A stretch of 64,000 nt of DNA from Chionoecetes opilio (GCA_016584305.1 JACEEZ010006448.1:15001-79000); one strand, 5' to 3'; shown: positions 11,345 through 22,324, counted from the first letter of the stretch. Notes: generated by a model not told the origin, from the letters alone. Translations and numbers: made by a program.

Positions 11345-12586
11345 AGTAATCGTCCAGACCCAAATTTTTTTTGCCGAATTATGTTGAATGTACATTCAAA
11401 ACACCTAATCCACCAAAAATAATTGATTTCCAGGCCTTATTTCCGTAAAAACACGACTTTTGTAAAAAGCGCGTGAAAAAAAAAATCTTCCCTCCAACAG
11501 GGCTACGGCTGTTATTGATTACGTCAGAACAGGGACGCCCGCAGACACTCTGTCTGACACCTGTCGGCAAATGTTATGATGAGCGATTGTACTTCGGTGT
11601 CAGACAGTGAATCTGTCGCTGTGACAGATCTAGAGTACGATGCTCAATCTGACACCGAAAGAAATGACGCTGGTCGCGTATACTATGAGGAAAACGAACC
11701 TCAGATTGTCATGGGATCCTATATGTTTGAGCCCGAGTACGAGGTGGATGAACAGGTTGTTAGCAGAGCCTGAGGTTCAGCAGGAGGACCTGGCACTCTC
11801 CCAAACATGGATTGGTAAATAAGGTTAAACCATGTGTGTGTGGGAATCACAATGAAGGTACTTTCGATAAAATCCTATGGTTAGTTTTTGGAGCTACAGT
11901 CAAACGTAATTACTCGGAAACCACATACTAGCATTAACTACAGCTTAGAGTTGGAAAATATGCGGGGCGGGAAGGCAGAAAGTGGCCAGCCACACCACCA
12001 CATGCAGGTCTCTCACCACAGGGCACAGCCCACTCCACAACCTGTTTACTTGGTCTTGTTAAGAGGCAAAGCCCACAGTCGTGGTGGTCCATCGCTACCC
12101 TCACTATACACCGTTTCTCAACACAACTGCTCGCCCCAACACATATAGGCGTGAATCCCCACCCCGCCACTCCGCCCACTCCACTCCTACACACGCCACT
12201 CCTTTCCGTGTGCAAACTTTTCTCGAAAGGCACAGCTGTCTTGCTGCCCCCAAAAAGGATGCATGCATGTGCATATAGCAAAACCAAATCTATCAGAAAA
12301 AACCCAAATATCTTCAAGTACTATATTTATCTCTGTGTTTACGTGCCTCTCTGATCAAGCGCGGGAAGATGAGCCTCCCTGATGCTGCGTCACCGAGCCT
12401 GAGCCTGAGCGTCTGCAAACCTTGAGAGCGTTTTGAAAACTCGGGGAATTTGCAGATTTTGATTGCGGATTATTTAAAAACGGCTGACTGGATACAAAAA
12501 GTGACGACGTATTGTTGATATACTCGTTAATGGCTATGATTTGATTGCATTAAATCAGGAATGATGAAATGGTCTGGACGATTACT
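11345..12586. mobile_element. Kolobok-like TTAA element, 1242 bp
   Basis: TTAA flanks both ends (11341-11344 and 12587-12590). The ends are inverted repeats AGTAATCGTCCAGACC. A shorter relative with the same ends lies at 57163-57976, and a lone right end lies at 16722-16740. Both full copies share a subterminal GTACATTCA...ACACGA segment. The interior carries a fragment resembling the N-terminal part of P2X7-C-like zinc-finger proteins that I associate with such elements. The superfamily call is inference. Confidence 0.7.
11576..11773 (+). pseudogene. fragment of a P2X7-intracellular-domain-like protein inside the TTAA element
   Basis: The 65-residue acidic frame ends in GSYMFEPEYEVDE. This resembles the 'PYMFEPE' stretch that precedes the Cys-rich domain in arthropod proteins labelled P2X purinoceptor 7-like. 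The Cys-rich domain itself is absent; the reading ends shortly afterwards. I recognise the motif only from memory, so this is a low-confidence transposon-derived fragment. Confidence 0.3.
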
Positions 12587-12590
12587 TTAA

Positions 12591-13031
12591 GTGTTACTTG
12601 ACGAGCCAATGCAATATGAGAAAATTGAAATTAACATGAGTTTCACAGTTTTCTAACCATTAGTCATACAAGTTGAATAGGTATAGACCTATATAGGATA
12701 ACTTTCTAGTGTTTACCCATACTCTCCGACTTCCACCAAACAAGTTTGGGCACCCTGTGGGAATGCGGGGTTTTCGGGTGGGGAACAAATTATGCGTCGG
12801 AAACCCGTAATTAAAGAGTTGTATAGGGGGGTTAATTTCCTTGTATCTAGATAAATTTGCCTAACCAAAATTAACATGGGGGCGTATGCCCCCAATGATT
12901 GATTGATCTAAAGAGGATAGGAACATCAAAATTTCATATTGATTAATGAGAGGAATGTAGTATGCTAATTAAAACTACTGCTAACACTAATTAGTCCAGG
13001 GGATGTTAGTAAGATAACTTGCGGGGCAGTA
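12591..13031. other. no gene seen
   Basis: AT-rich spacer between two TTAA elements without recognisable content. Confidence 0.4.
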
Positions 13032-13035
13032 TTAA

Positions 13036-13729
13036 CCCTTTCACGCACGGTGACGCGATCGCGTCAAAACGGGCCCGTCTGCAATATGAGCTTTTGAAGC
13101 GAATTGCATAAAAAAACTGTTAAAAATGCGCCAAAAATAAAGGATTTATCAGAATGGCGTCAAAATTTTCTGCGTCAAAGATCCAACCTAGACCTATAAA
13201 ATAAACTAATTGTCAACTCTCGTGTGAGTGGATGTGAAATGATAAGGGTTTGTGTGTCAGTTTCCATTCAGCAGGCAGCCTGTGCGCGCGGATTGTCGTC
13301 CCTTTAAAACGTGTCGCGAGCTGGCCATAATGGCCATATGAAAATTATAATGATAGCGTTGGAATCCTCATAAAAATCCGCTTTTATTGGCATATAAATC
13401 ATAAAAAGTTGACTCAGGAAGTTTCGGGCTACGAAGTGGTGAACGTAAGTATTTCTTATTTCTCTTTACTCAATATTTTTCGGAGTTGGTAAATTTCCGC
13501 TATTATTTTCATTTCTTGTTATTTTTTTCTTCATTAGGCAGAATAATTTCCCCTTGCAAAACCAATGATATAAATAATGCCATGAAAAAAGAATACACGT
13601 TGGTGAAATTGATAACATAAAAAAATAATTCGCCGCACAGTCTGGCCATTTCGCGGGGCCCCTTAGGGAGCATAAGACGGATGTTGCAGTGGACGGAAAA
13701 ACTTATTAAACTTTTCGTGCGTGAAAGGG
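13036..13729. mobile_element. TTAA-flanked piggyBac-type MITE, 694 bp
   Basis: TTAA lies at 13032-13035 and 13730-13733. The ends are perfect inverted repeats CCCTTTCACGCACG. The TTAA target with CCCTTT ends fits piggyBac. No transposase fragment is visible. Confidence 0.85.
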
Positions 13730-14092
13730 TTAAAGCACATTTACTATGAAGTACGCGTCTAGTAGGGTGTCCCAAAATGCAAAAGTTTTGAAATGTTGCA
13801 CACTCATGTGTTATTCCGGTTCTCTCATAGTAAAACAGTATTGCGTTGAAATTTTGGGCGAATTGAGTAATATTTAGGGGTCCCGACAAAGTGAACATTT
13901 AGGTGACGTGACTCGAATTTCAGGATTTTTCTAAATTTCCACTTATTTTCTCCCTCGGGTTTAAATCAACATGGCAACAAGAGCCGCTAGTAATCTTTGG
14001 CTGATCGACAAGGCTCCAATCGATGAAATCCCCGGAGCCGGCTACCATCGAAGGAGCAGGTCCTCCTCCGCTACTACCACCACCACCGGGAG

Positions 14093-14656
14093 ATGGGGAA
14101 GACGGTGAGCGGGAGCAGGAAGGCGGTGGTGGAGGAGGTTCTCCCCTTCTGGTCGCGCGTAGGGATTCCGACAACTACAGTAATACACGCCGGCACGAAG
14201 CTGTCAAAGTTGGTAAAGGCGTACAATGACCTCAAGAAGAACAAGAACAAAGACAGTCCGAAACATCGTATGGATGAGGAGATTTTCAAAGGAGACCTCC
14301 AAGAAATCATCGACCTCGCACACTCCTCCTCTCTCCAACGGGCAGACGTGAAGGACGAGGACAAGGAGTTCCTACGGAGTCAGAGAGAAGACAGAGGGGA
14401 ATCATCCATGGCTGGAATTGACCTCGTGACAGCGAAGAAGGTGGAGAAGCAGGTCGAGCGCGGAACTCGACTCAAGCGGCTCCGGGAACGTGAAGACAGC
14501 GACATTGCCAGGCTGACTGAAAGGGTGGAAATCCCAAGCCAAAGCAGTAGCAGCAGCAGCAGTCCTGTGTCGACGACGTCATCACCGGCTCGTGGATCCC
14601 GAAGCCAGAGGAAAAAACTCAAAACAGTCGCCATCGATCTCCGTGAAGGATCTTAA
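14093..14656 (+). CDS. element 1 transposase, N-terminal segment
   Basis: The frame starts MGKTVSGSRKAVVEE. A conserved-looking domain follows with WSRVGIPTTTVIHAG and then KNKNKDSPKHRMDEEIF...LQEIIDLAH. I recall the same pattern (a Trp-x2-A/V-x-I-P block, a basic K.K.K.S block and an [FI]D[IL]AH motif) from uncharacterised arthropod and cnidarian proteins. The tail is charged, coiled-coil-like and Ser-rich (SSSSSS at about 14544-14561). The frame stops at 14656 while the next coding frame is already open, implying a frameshift near 14630-14650. Confidence 0.65.
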   Translation: MGKTVSGSRKAVVEEVLPFWSRVGIPTTTVIHAGTKLSKLVKAYNDLKKNKNKDSPKHRMDEEIFKGDLQEIIDLAHSSSLQRADVKDEDKEFLRSQREDRGESSMAGIDLVTAKKVEKQVERGTRLKRLREREDSDIARLTERVEIPSQSSSSSSSPVSTTSSPARGSRSQRKKLKTVAIDLREGS

Positions 14657-15066
14657 CCTCATTTCAACTTGGGATCGAGAGAAGTTGTCGGTGCGGCAAG
14701 CAACGTCAACGCTCGCAGCTACCGCTCAAGTTCTTGTAATGGACATTGGGAGTATAGCGGTCTCGAAGAGCACGGTCCATCGAGCACGAATTGCGGGGAG
14801 AGAGCAAGCCGCCGAGAAGATCGTGGAACTGCGGAACCAGGAGATACCTGAGAGGTTGGTCCTGCATTGGGACGGAAAACTCCTCCCGTCCCTCTCTGGC
14901 GATACGGAGGACCGCATCGCTGTCCTCCTTACAGGGGAAGATGACGCCGAGTTCCTTCTTGGGGTCCCGGCAAGCTCGGGTTCGACTGGCAGAAACGTGG
15001 CTGCAGTGGTCTTGAAGGAGGTGGACGAAGCGGGCGTCAGGGACAAGATCCTTCAAGAGGGCCTTC
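14592..15066 (+). CDS. element 1 transposase, central segment with first catalytic Asp candidate
   Basis: From about 14640 this frame reads SVKDLNLISTWDREKL, then a helix-turn-helix-like SKSTVHRARI, then LVLHWDGKLLP, where Asp (codon 14871-14873) is the likely first catalytic residue. It continues DRIAVLLTGEDDAEFLLGVP. WDGK followed by a D-R-[LI] strand is what I recall from this uncharacterised family. Reading shifts to another frame just before 15067. Overlapping open frames on both strands here are shadows of the GC-rich codons. Confidence 0.65.
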
Positions 15067-16218
15067 TGTTTCGACACCACGGCTTCGAACACTGGCATGG
15101 TGCAAGGTGCTTGCATTCGGATTGAGCAAGAACTCGGACGAAGCTTGCTTTGGTTGGCCTGCCGCCATCATGTCCACGAGGTGATCCTCAAGGATGTCTT
15201 CGAAGCCAGCCTCGGCTCTTCCTCTGGTCCTGACATTGGAATCTTCAAACGACTCTGTGATCGATGGTCCTTCGTGGATTCCTCGCAGAGAGAGACGGTG
15301 GAAACATCGGAGGACCTCGTAGAGTTCTTCGCCACCAATGACACTGCCAGCAAGCTGAAGGATGACGCATTGGCCTTCCTGAAGGAGGCTCTGATGTCGA
15401 AGAACCATCCCAGGGAGGACTATGAAGAATTTCTCCATCTCTCCTACCTGTTCCTCGGTGGTGAAGGTCCAGCCAAACCATTCCGCCGTCCTGGAGCTCT
15501 CCATCAAGCCCGGTGGATGGCCAAGGCCATCTACTGCCTCAAGCTTCAGATGCTGAAATCCCAGCTGTCGCTGACTGGTCGAGAGAAGGCCGGAGTGGAA
15601 CGAGTGGCCCTCTTCGTTGCTCTGGTGTACTGCAAGCAATGGCATGAGGCACTGATCTCTGTGAAAGCCCCGTTGAACGACGTGCTCTTCCTCGAGATCC
15701 TCAAAACATACCCTGACCAAACCGTTGCCAAGGCAGCAGAACAAACCCTGCGACGCCACCTGTGGTACGTTTCCGAGGAAAACGCGGGACTGGCCTTCTT
15801 CGACTCAAGGATTGATGTGGAGGAGAAGAAGCAGATGGTCAAGGCATTGGACAAGCCCGCCTCGAAGAAGGAACTCAAGCGATTGGAGGGAAAAAAGATG
15901 ACGATGTCTTCCTCCCTCTCGTCCTTCGTCACTTCGAAGACACGGTCCTTCTTTCAGAAACTCGACGCGGACGAGGGCTTCCTGGCAAAGGACTCGGCAT
16001 TGTGGGAGGAGGACGACCGATTCAAGGACGCTCGGAAACGGGCACTTGGCCTCCGAGTGGTCAACGATGCCGTGGAGCGGGGCATCGCCCTAGTCCAGCG
16101 CTACCTGGGGTCCACGAAGTCGGCCGCACAGGAGAAGTATCTCCTCCAGTTAGTCCACCACCATCGGAAACTTGTGGGGCGGGAAAAGAAGGAAGACCTT
16201 CAAAAGAAGGCTTTCTGA
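15067..16218 (+). CDS. element 1 transposase, C-terminal catalytic segment
   Basis: This frame opens with CFDTTASNTGMVQGAC; Asp (codon 15073-15075) is the probable second catalytic residue. LGRSLLWLACRHHVHE follows, containing a CxxH motif like that after the second Asp in hAT transposases, then SSGPDIGIFKRLCDRW. Further on, RRPGALHQARWMAKAIYCLK is a long conserved-looking block. The last ~100 residues are Lys/Arg-rich. It stops at 16218, about 250 bp before the right end. Which acidic residue completes the triad cannot be told by eye. Confidence 0.7.
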   Translation, partial: CFDTTASNTGMVQGACIRIEQELGRSLLWLACRHHVHEVILKDVFEASLGSSSGPDIGIFKRLCDRWSFVDSSQRETVETSEDLVEFFATNDTASKLKDDALAFLKEALMSKNHPREDYEEFLHLSYLFLGGEGPAKPFRRPGALHQARWMAKAIYCLKLQMLKSQLSLTGREKAGVERVALFVALVYCKQWHEALISVKAPLNDVLFLEILKTYPDQTVAKAAEQTLRRHLWYVSEENAGLAFFDSRIDVEEKKQMVKALDKPASKKELKRLEGKKMTMSSSLSSFVTSKTRSFFQKLDADEGFLAKDSALWEEDDRFKDARKRALGLRVVNDAVERGIALVQRYLGSTKSAAQEKYLLQLVHHHRKLVGREKKEDLQKKAF

Positions 16219-16569
16219 ATGGAAACAATGAAAACTGTCTGTTTTGGTTTCCTTATAAGTTTCTTTCTAAAAATGTGGGATGTTTTGAGTTTTTTCTTTG
16301 TTTTTGAAGGTTATTAGAAAATTGTTCAGTTCGTCGCGACCCCTAAATATTCTCTGAATTTCATCTAATTTCACAGGAACTCTTCTTATGCATGTGTGAA
16401 CAGAAGTAAAATACGAGCAAGTGAAAAAAACATGTTTCATTTTTTCTCTCTATGATCTTGGGACACCCTAGCGTCTAGTCTTGTTTTTAAATGTGGTTAT
16501 TGTGCTTGGTAATTTTTCCATCGATTGACTACACTGCCATATAAATAATTCTTTAGTGGATTTGTGTTG

Positions 16570-16712
16570 AAACGCACCTGGGGAAACCTGGGGAAGGTCA
16601 CTGTGGTAACCTGGATGTCACACTAGTCCAGTGTCCCGGGCTAGCGGGTTGTCACCCACCACAGGCTTAAGGGCTGATGTGACGGAGATGAGTACCGAGG
16701 CCATGTTCAGGC
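16570..16712 (+). mobile_element. SINE body fragment
   Basis: The segment from ACCTGGGGAAACCTGGGG to GACGGAGATGAGTACC matches, in inverse orientation, the body of the tRNA-headed SINE at 49255-49515. The tRNA-like head is missing here. Confidence 0.65.
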
Positions 16713-16721
16713 AAAAAAAAA

Positions 16722-16740
16722 TTGGGTCTGGACGACTACT
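16722..16740. mobile_element. isolated right end of the Kolobok-like element
   Basis: GGTCTGGACGACTACT abuts TTAA (16741-16744) and matches the terminal repeat of the elements at 11345 and 57163 with one change. No partner left end was found. Confidence 0.55.
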
Positions 16741-16924
16741 TTAAACGTGTGAGGAGACGGGCGTCATTACCTATGTAACATTTGGCCATATTAATATTAT
16801 GCTCTAATCTATCTGTGAAATTAGGGGACAAGGTAGCCTTGTCAACTACTACCCACTCAAGCCTTGACACAATCACCCATGCTCGTCCCAGGCTGATTGA
16901 GCTTAATTTTGTTGCTTCAGTTGA

Positions 16925-17425
16925 TGGAGAACAGTACAGGTTGAAGTTCCCAAACTCGGCAACCACGGGACCAGCGCCGAGCCGAGTAATGGAATTTTCC
17001 GACTTTTAGACGTAGATATATTAAGGGGAAAAAAAAGCATGAAAATCACATGAAAAAAATGGTTCCGCCATCCAACTTCTACAAAAGGTCAATTTTCTCA
17101 GAAATAGTTAACAACATGTTCTTCCTTTTCTTTCACTTCCACCAGTAGGTGTTCCTGGACGTTTGGGAGCCATAATACCAATAACAGACCTGTAGAAGTA
17201 CACAAAATAACAGTGTACACACTACACAACTCTACAGTCACAACACCACTGAACAATAACAACAAACAAATCGGCGGGAGAAACCAAGCGGCCTAGTGTG
17301 GTGGCACCTAGCGGCCGACCCGGCAACTACGCGCCGGGTTTTGGGTGTTCTGCCTTTGTTTTTGGAAAATCTGGAACCATACCCGAGTTTTGGGTGTTGC
17401 CGAGTTTGGGAACTTCAACCTGTAT
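16925..17425. repeat. inverted repeat around a GC-rich centre
   Basis: ACAGGTTGAAGTTCCCAAAC near 16936 recurs inverted as GTTTGGGAACTTCAACCTGT near 17404-17423, followed in both cases by CTCGGCAAC. The superfamily is unknown. Confidence 0.6.
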
Positions 17426-17431
17426 ACAGTA

Positions 17432-18186
17432 CAGTAATCTCCCGTTTATCCGGCGCATAGCAGCCAAGACCTTGCCGGATAATGTCGAAAGCCGGATAAT
17501 GCATCACTACCCCCCTTGGCCCATCCAGCGCCCACGAACCCAATATTAACCAGCGAAAATTATGATAGCAGTAATAATAGTAATAATGGCTCGAACAGTA
17601 TAACTAACAATATTAAAAACATTAATACCTGTATTAATAATAATAATGATACTGTAATAATAATAATAATAATAATAATAATGATAATAATAGGCAGGCG
17701 GTGGCTACCTGTTGCGTTGGCACAACACATAGCAGACACACGTGTTTTGGAAAGCTTGCGGCCAGGGTACAGACTTCTCATGCTCATCGGCCAAGGTATT
17801 ACTGGGTAAAGACCGAAAGTATAGACCAGTTTTGTCAGCGTTGTACACCTGGTTCAGTGATAATCCATCAGACTCAACCAGGTGGCGCAGCTTATCTCGG
17901 AACTGGTCGACACCTTCGGGGCTGCATTCAGAGCTTCGCCATGTGTCCTCTGATTAGAAAGCCCATGATAAACCTTAAATCGAGTCACTGCGGGAGGTCG
18001 TAGTGTTTACAGCAGCGCCGAATGGTCCAGCCTTCGTCCAACGTCTGGAGAATCTCCAGAATTCTGGAGAATTTTTGCCGGATAATGCATCATATGGACG
18101 GATAGTGTTTTAATACAGCCGAATTGCTGGCGCCAGATAACGTTGCACAACGGATATTAGAACGACAGAAAAAAGGGAGATTACTG
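17432..18186. mobile_element. TA-flanked pogo/Tigger-like non-autonomous element, 755 bp
   Basis: TA flanks both ends. The ends are CAGTAATCTCCCGTTTATCC on the left and the inverse of CAGTAATCTCCCTTTTTTC on the right. CAGTA...TTATCCGG ends with TA duplication are typical of Tigger/pogo. A TAA trinucleotide array (17640-17692) lies inside. Short frames at 17701-18003 have no recognised domain. Confidence 0.75.
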
Positions 18187-18422
18187 TATACCCAAGAGCT
18201 TTCATTATTATTTTGTTAATAGGGTTTATTCTTTACACAAGTAGAAGTATGGTTTCTGTTTACCTTGATGGATTCTGAGTAACTTTCTATGAATTTCTGT
18301 TGCAAATCAATACTTTTGGAATTTGTTTTGTTTTGTTTTGTCATATTGGTTATTGTAGGGAGGAGATAAGGGTATTGTTTACTTATGCCTTTATTGTTTC
18401 GGCCTTTCGCGCTTGTAAGCAT

Positions 18423-18700
18423 GACCTCCAGAGTTCGGATGGTAGGCCCTGGAGGTTCACTTGATAGTTGGCAGTCGTCCGTGGTGGTGTAGACAGGATT
18501 TTATAGTGACGCCTGTGATTAGAGTCTCATGCTGCCCCCTGTGTCTTTCGATGCACTCGAAGTCGAAGGTAGAGTTAAAGGGCAGCATGTGGATGTTCTT
18601 AGCCCAATCGACGATTGCCAAAAGATTTTGGCACCTATTGGGATTCAAACTTGGTACACCGAGCTTGCCACTTCCAGACGTTATTCACTCGCCTACCGAC
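18423..18700 (-). mobile_element. tRNA-derived SINE (reverse)
   Basis: The body (GGTAGGCCCTGGAGGTTCAC, TTATAGTGACGCCTGTGATT, ...CTCATGCTGCCCCCTGTG) matches the forward SINE at 26818-27135 in inverse orientation. A degenerate B box is visible as GGGATTCAAACTTGG near 18640-18654. Confidence 0.75.
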
Positions 18701-19770
18701 TTCCCAAACTCTTGTCTTACTCCTCATTACTCTTATTCATCGCTGCATCGCTTTGTTATCCATTTCCACAGACACCTTTTTAAGAGGGATTGGCTTAGTT
18801 AGGGGATTAAAACGTGGGGTGTGGTTTGAATTAGGTTACAATATGGTAGGTTAGGTTAGAAAGTGGGGACAGGTTAGTTTAGGAGGTGAAAAACGTGGGT
18901 AGGTCAGGAGGTATAAAAACATCAGTTTAGTGTTATTTAAAAGTATTTCTGATGATTACTATGGTGACTCGTCCAAAATAAGTAAACACATACAGGAATA
19001 TCATATTTTTTATCACCAAATGGCTTATGGTCCAATAGTAAAAAAAATTGTTTTTTAATATAGGTACAGTAAGAAATTCATCAAAGCTTAGCTGTGTGAA
19101 AGCACATTGTGGTATCAAACATTGGCTGAAAGCACAAGGTAGTATAAACATTAATCTGGCCATGTTTTCAGAGGTAGACCGTAGATGTACTATGTGGGGG
19201 TGTGACTAATGTACTATGCCATGTAGATGTGCGATGTGTAGTGGTGGTGTGACTAACCTGGGGCCCTGGTCCAAGAAACACAACAATGCACAGCAAACCA
19301 TACGTGGTTTGTCATACTATATTTGCTAGATGATTACGGTGACATTAGCTTGAATAAACATGTTCTTAATTTTTAATAATTTAACTTGAAAAACTTTTGA
19401 TAGTGAGGGTGATCATTATATGGACAGTTTAATGGAGATGAAACAATGATTTTGTAATTATGTTACTACTTAGAATTACTGATATAGGTAATCAACATTT
19501 AATGATAGTGGAATGTCTTTGTAATAGGACAGTTTTTTAAAACACAAATGTTTAACTTTAAGTCACATTCTAATGTTTATACCAAAAAGTGTTCAGGCAC
19601 TTTTATTTTTTTTATCAACATTTAGTGACTGTAGGCATTAATTTTCACAGAAGAAAATTTTTATACGTACACATGGATAGATAAGAATCTAATATACAAG
19701 TCAGTATTAGAATAATAGCACAAAAGGATAACAGTGCTGTGATTCTAATCAATACTATTTTTTGTTGCAG
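18701..19770. other. CLIP-like intron, no gene seen
   Basis: AT-rich sequence with a short GGTTAGGTTAG run near 18848. No coding signal before the CAP-Gly exon acceptor (TTTTTTGTTGCAG, ending 19770). Confidence 0.5.
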
Positions 19771-19926
19771 ATGCATCTCTTGTATTGACAGAAGATACGG
19801 ACAGTTTCATTATTGGGGATCGTGTGTGGGTGGGGGCGGCACCAAGCCCGGAGTCATATCATACATCGGGGAGACACAGTTTGCTCCTGGAGAGTGGGCT
19901 GGAGTTCACCCTTGATGAAGCCATTG
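19771..19926 (+). CDS. CLIP1: CLIP-like CAP-Gly exon (5' part of domain)
   Basis: The exon reads ...LTEDTDSFIIGDRVWVGGTK, PGVISYIGETQFAPGEWAG and LDEAIG once two single-base insertions in homopolymer contexts (the GGGGG near 19835 and the CCC near 19911) are allowed for. It is bounded by a strong acceptor (TTGCAG) and donor (ATTG|GTGAGT). IGDRVWV, GETQFAPG and W-A-G-V-x-LDE are hallmarks of the first CAP-Gly domain of CLIP-170/CLIP-190, which binds EEY/F tails of tubulin and EB proteins at microtubule plus ends. As printed the frame is broken; the indels look like sequencing error. CLIP2 or another CAP-Gly protein is less likely. Confidence 0.85.
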
Positions 19927-20381
19927 GTGAGTACCTTGTTTGTCCTGTAGTGCTGTACAGTACTTGTGTTATGGAGGCCCTTTCATCAATCCTAGCAAGG
20001 AGTCGCAGCTTATCTTGCAGCCCTAGAGTCTTAAGTTTCATGTTCTTCCTGCTCTTAGAAGTATCGGGTGCAGGAGCAGACATAACAACCTAAGCTGGAA
20101 GCTGCTGGATCAAAGTCACTCAAACATCTAAAAACACTCTAAATATACTTCTTTTTTTTCTTAATTTGAAATGATTTTTTGTATGAATATATGCTAGCCA
20201 TTACGACCTATCCTTAATTTCAACTAAACAAATTCTGATTTGTGAAGATTTTGCTGTACGTACGTATTGTGTTTACCTAATTGATAAATCCATGAATTAT
20301 AGAAACCATGGGCTTATTTCTTATTATATTGTTAATTTTACTTTTCATTTTTTGTAGTTAATGATTTGTATTGCTTGACAG

Positions 20382-20702
20382 GTAAGAATGGGGTAGTGTT
20401 GCTGGAGGGTTTTTCAATGCGAACCCAAAAAAGGGAGTTTTCTCCGCCCAAAAAGATTTTTCAAGGAATCAATCATGACTAGACATCGAGCTTCTCTCAC
20501 TCGCCGATCATCAATACAGGTCTGATTCTCCAAAAAACCAAGGGAAACACCAGCCACAGTATGGCTTCGGGCCCCATTTCTTTGCTTCCTCTGCCCCCAA
20601 AAACCTCCCCAAAGAGCCCCTCGGGCAACACCAAACCGTTCTACATATTTTCCAGGACCACAGCAATCCCCCCCCACACCCGAAAGACGCTCTACCGCCC
20701 CA
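20382..20702 (+). CDS. CLIP1: CLIP-like exon: end of CAP-Gly domain and Ser/Pro linker
   Basis: After the acceptor TTGACAG the sequence continues GKN-[D]GSVAG and then FQCEPKKGVFS, the canonical end of the CAP-Gly fold, but only with about four single-base corrections. A Ser/Pro-rich stretch follows (SLLPLPPKTSPKSPSGNT), fitting the basic linker that boosts microtubule affinity. Two donors are possible, ATACAG|GTCTGA at 20519/20520 and CCCCAG|GTACAAG at 20702/20703. Its phase matches the upstream exon (ATT G | GT AAG AAT). Confidence is high for the CAP-Gly end and low for the exon's 3' limit. Confidence 0.7.
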
Positions 20703-21308
20703 GGTACAAGCTTAAACTCTATACACTTATCGCCTTATTGTTAATATTTAAGCACCTTTTTTTTTGTTTAAATATAAGTGCTTCTTTTGTACATGTAGGT
20801 TTATCAGTATGCTGTTTTTTCGGGATATTAATTAAAATTTGATAGAATTTGTAGAAGGATGCAATCCTTTGCTTTCCATTGTAATCCATTGCACACACCA
20901 TGCTTCAGAAAGTCTAAATTATATAAGGGGAAAAAACTAGTTAAAAAGATTCAACATGCTAAATCCATTGAAGCAGGTAATGCAGGATTATATTGATTTT
21001 CTTTATATGCCTTATGTTGGTAGTATTCTGGTGTGGCATAGAACATTTCTGCTCTTTTATGGCAAGGCATCACGACAAAAACACATTCACATGTTTGCGG
21101 GGTCAGTGGATAACATCAAAGTAGCCCACGTTGGGTCTTGCTCAGGGGTTTGGGGTTTTTTTTGACAAGCGGCAGTTACTGTCCCCATTGAGAAGGGATG
21201 TGTGTATGTGTGAGGTCTCACCTTTTCCAAAAACATCGAGAATTCTAAGATCTTTTTTTGGGAAAAGGCTGGCGTTGAGTTCAAGGCTGTGCTCAAACTA
21301 TGGGTGGG
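20703..21308. other. intron, no gene seen
   Basis: AT-rich sequence followed by a lower-quality stretch leading into the CA array; nothing coding is supported. Confidence 0.4.
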
Positions 21309-22324
21309 TGATTAACACACACACACGTGCACACACACACACACACACAGTGCACACACACACAACACCGTGCCACCACACACACACACCACCAACCCCA
21401 CACACACGTGCACAACACACACACCACGTGCACACAACCCCAACCTGCACACACACACACACACACACGGCAACACACACACACACCGTGCACAACACAC
21501 ACCACACACCGTGCACACACACACACGTGCAACCCAACACGTGCACACAACACACACGTGACACACACACACACCACACACACACGTGCCACACAACACC
21601 AAAACACGGCCACCAAAACACACCACTCACACACACACACATGAAAAAACACCACACACACTTTCACACAAAAACAAAAAAACCCACCTTTGCAACAAAC
21701 CCCCCCCCCCCACCACCAAAACGTGCCAAAACAAACACAAGTGCACACACACCACACACACACACACGTGCACACACACACACACCCCACACTCACACAC
21801 ATACACACACACACGTGCCACACACACATACACACACACGTGCACACACACACCACACACACGTGCCCCACACACGTGCACACCCACACACGTGCAACAC
21901 ACCACCCACGTGCCACACACAACACACACGTGCACACACGTGCACAAAAACACACACACACGTGCACACACACACACACGTGCACACACACACCACGTGC
22001 ACACACACACACACACAAAGGCACACAACAAACCCACACGTGCACACACACACACACACGTGCAACACAACACACAACACGTGCACACACACACACCACT
22101 GCACAACACACCACACACACGTGCACACACACACACCGGCCAAAAACACACAACTGCACACACCACACACGTGCACCAACACACGTGCACACACACACAG
22201 TGCACAAAACACACACGTGCACACACACACACCGGCCCCAACCCCCCAAAACGTGCCACACACACCACGTGCCCACACACACAGTGCACACACACACACA
22301 CACACAACACAACACACACACACC
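21309..22324. repeat. ~1-kb (CA)n array with regularly interspersed CACGTG
   Basis: An almost continuous CA/ACC repeat in which ACGTGCAC (core CACGTG) recurs a few tens of times at roughly 15-40 bp spacing. The His/Thr- and Cys/Val-rich frames are low-complexity shadows. Runs of C and A at 21660-21720 interrupt it and may be base-call noise. Confidence 0.9.

Larger units (their letters stand above)
13763..16470 (+). mobile_element. coding DNA transposon with 8-bp TSD and TAGGGT ends (element 1, 2708 bp)
   Basis: A perfect 8-bp duplication GCGTCTAG flanks it (13755-13762 and 16471-16478). The ends are TAGGGTGTCCCAAAAT on the left and the inverse of TAGGGTGTCCCAAGAT on the right, one mismatch in 16. 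The interior encodes one long protein on the plus strand, split over three frames, with a DDE-transposase-like core. The protein is only remotely like the one in the element at 59297-62335, but the ends and TSD length agree. TAGGG ends with 8-bp TSD are compatible with hAT; KDZ-type families also give 8 bp. Internal GC content is clearly higher than the flanks. Confidence 0.88.

Noticed and set aside
14023..16000. Long minus-strand frames (up to 240 codons) across element 1
   Set aside because: Mirror frames of the GC-rich coding strand; they lack the conserved motifs present on plus.
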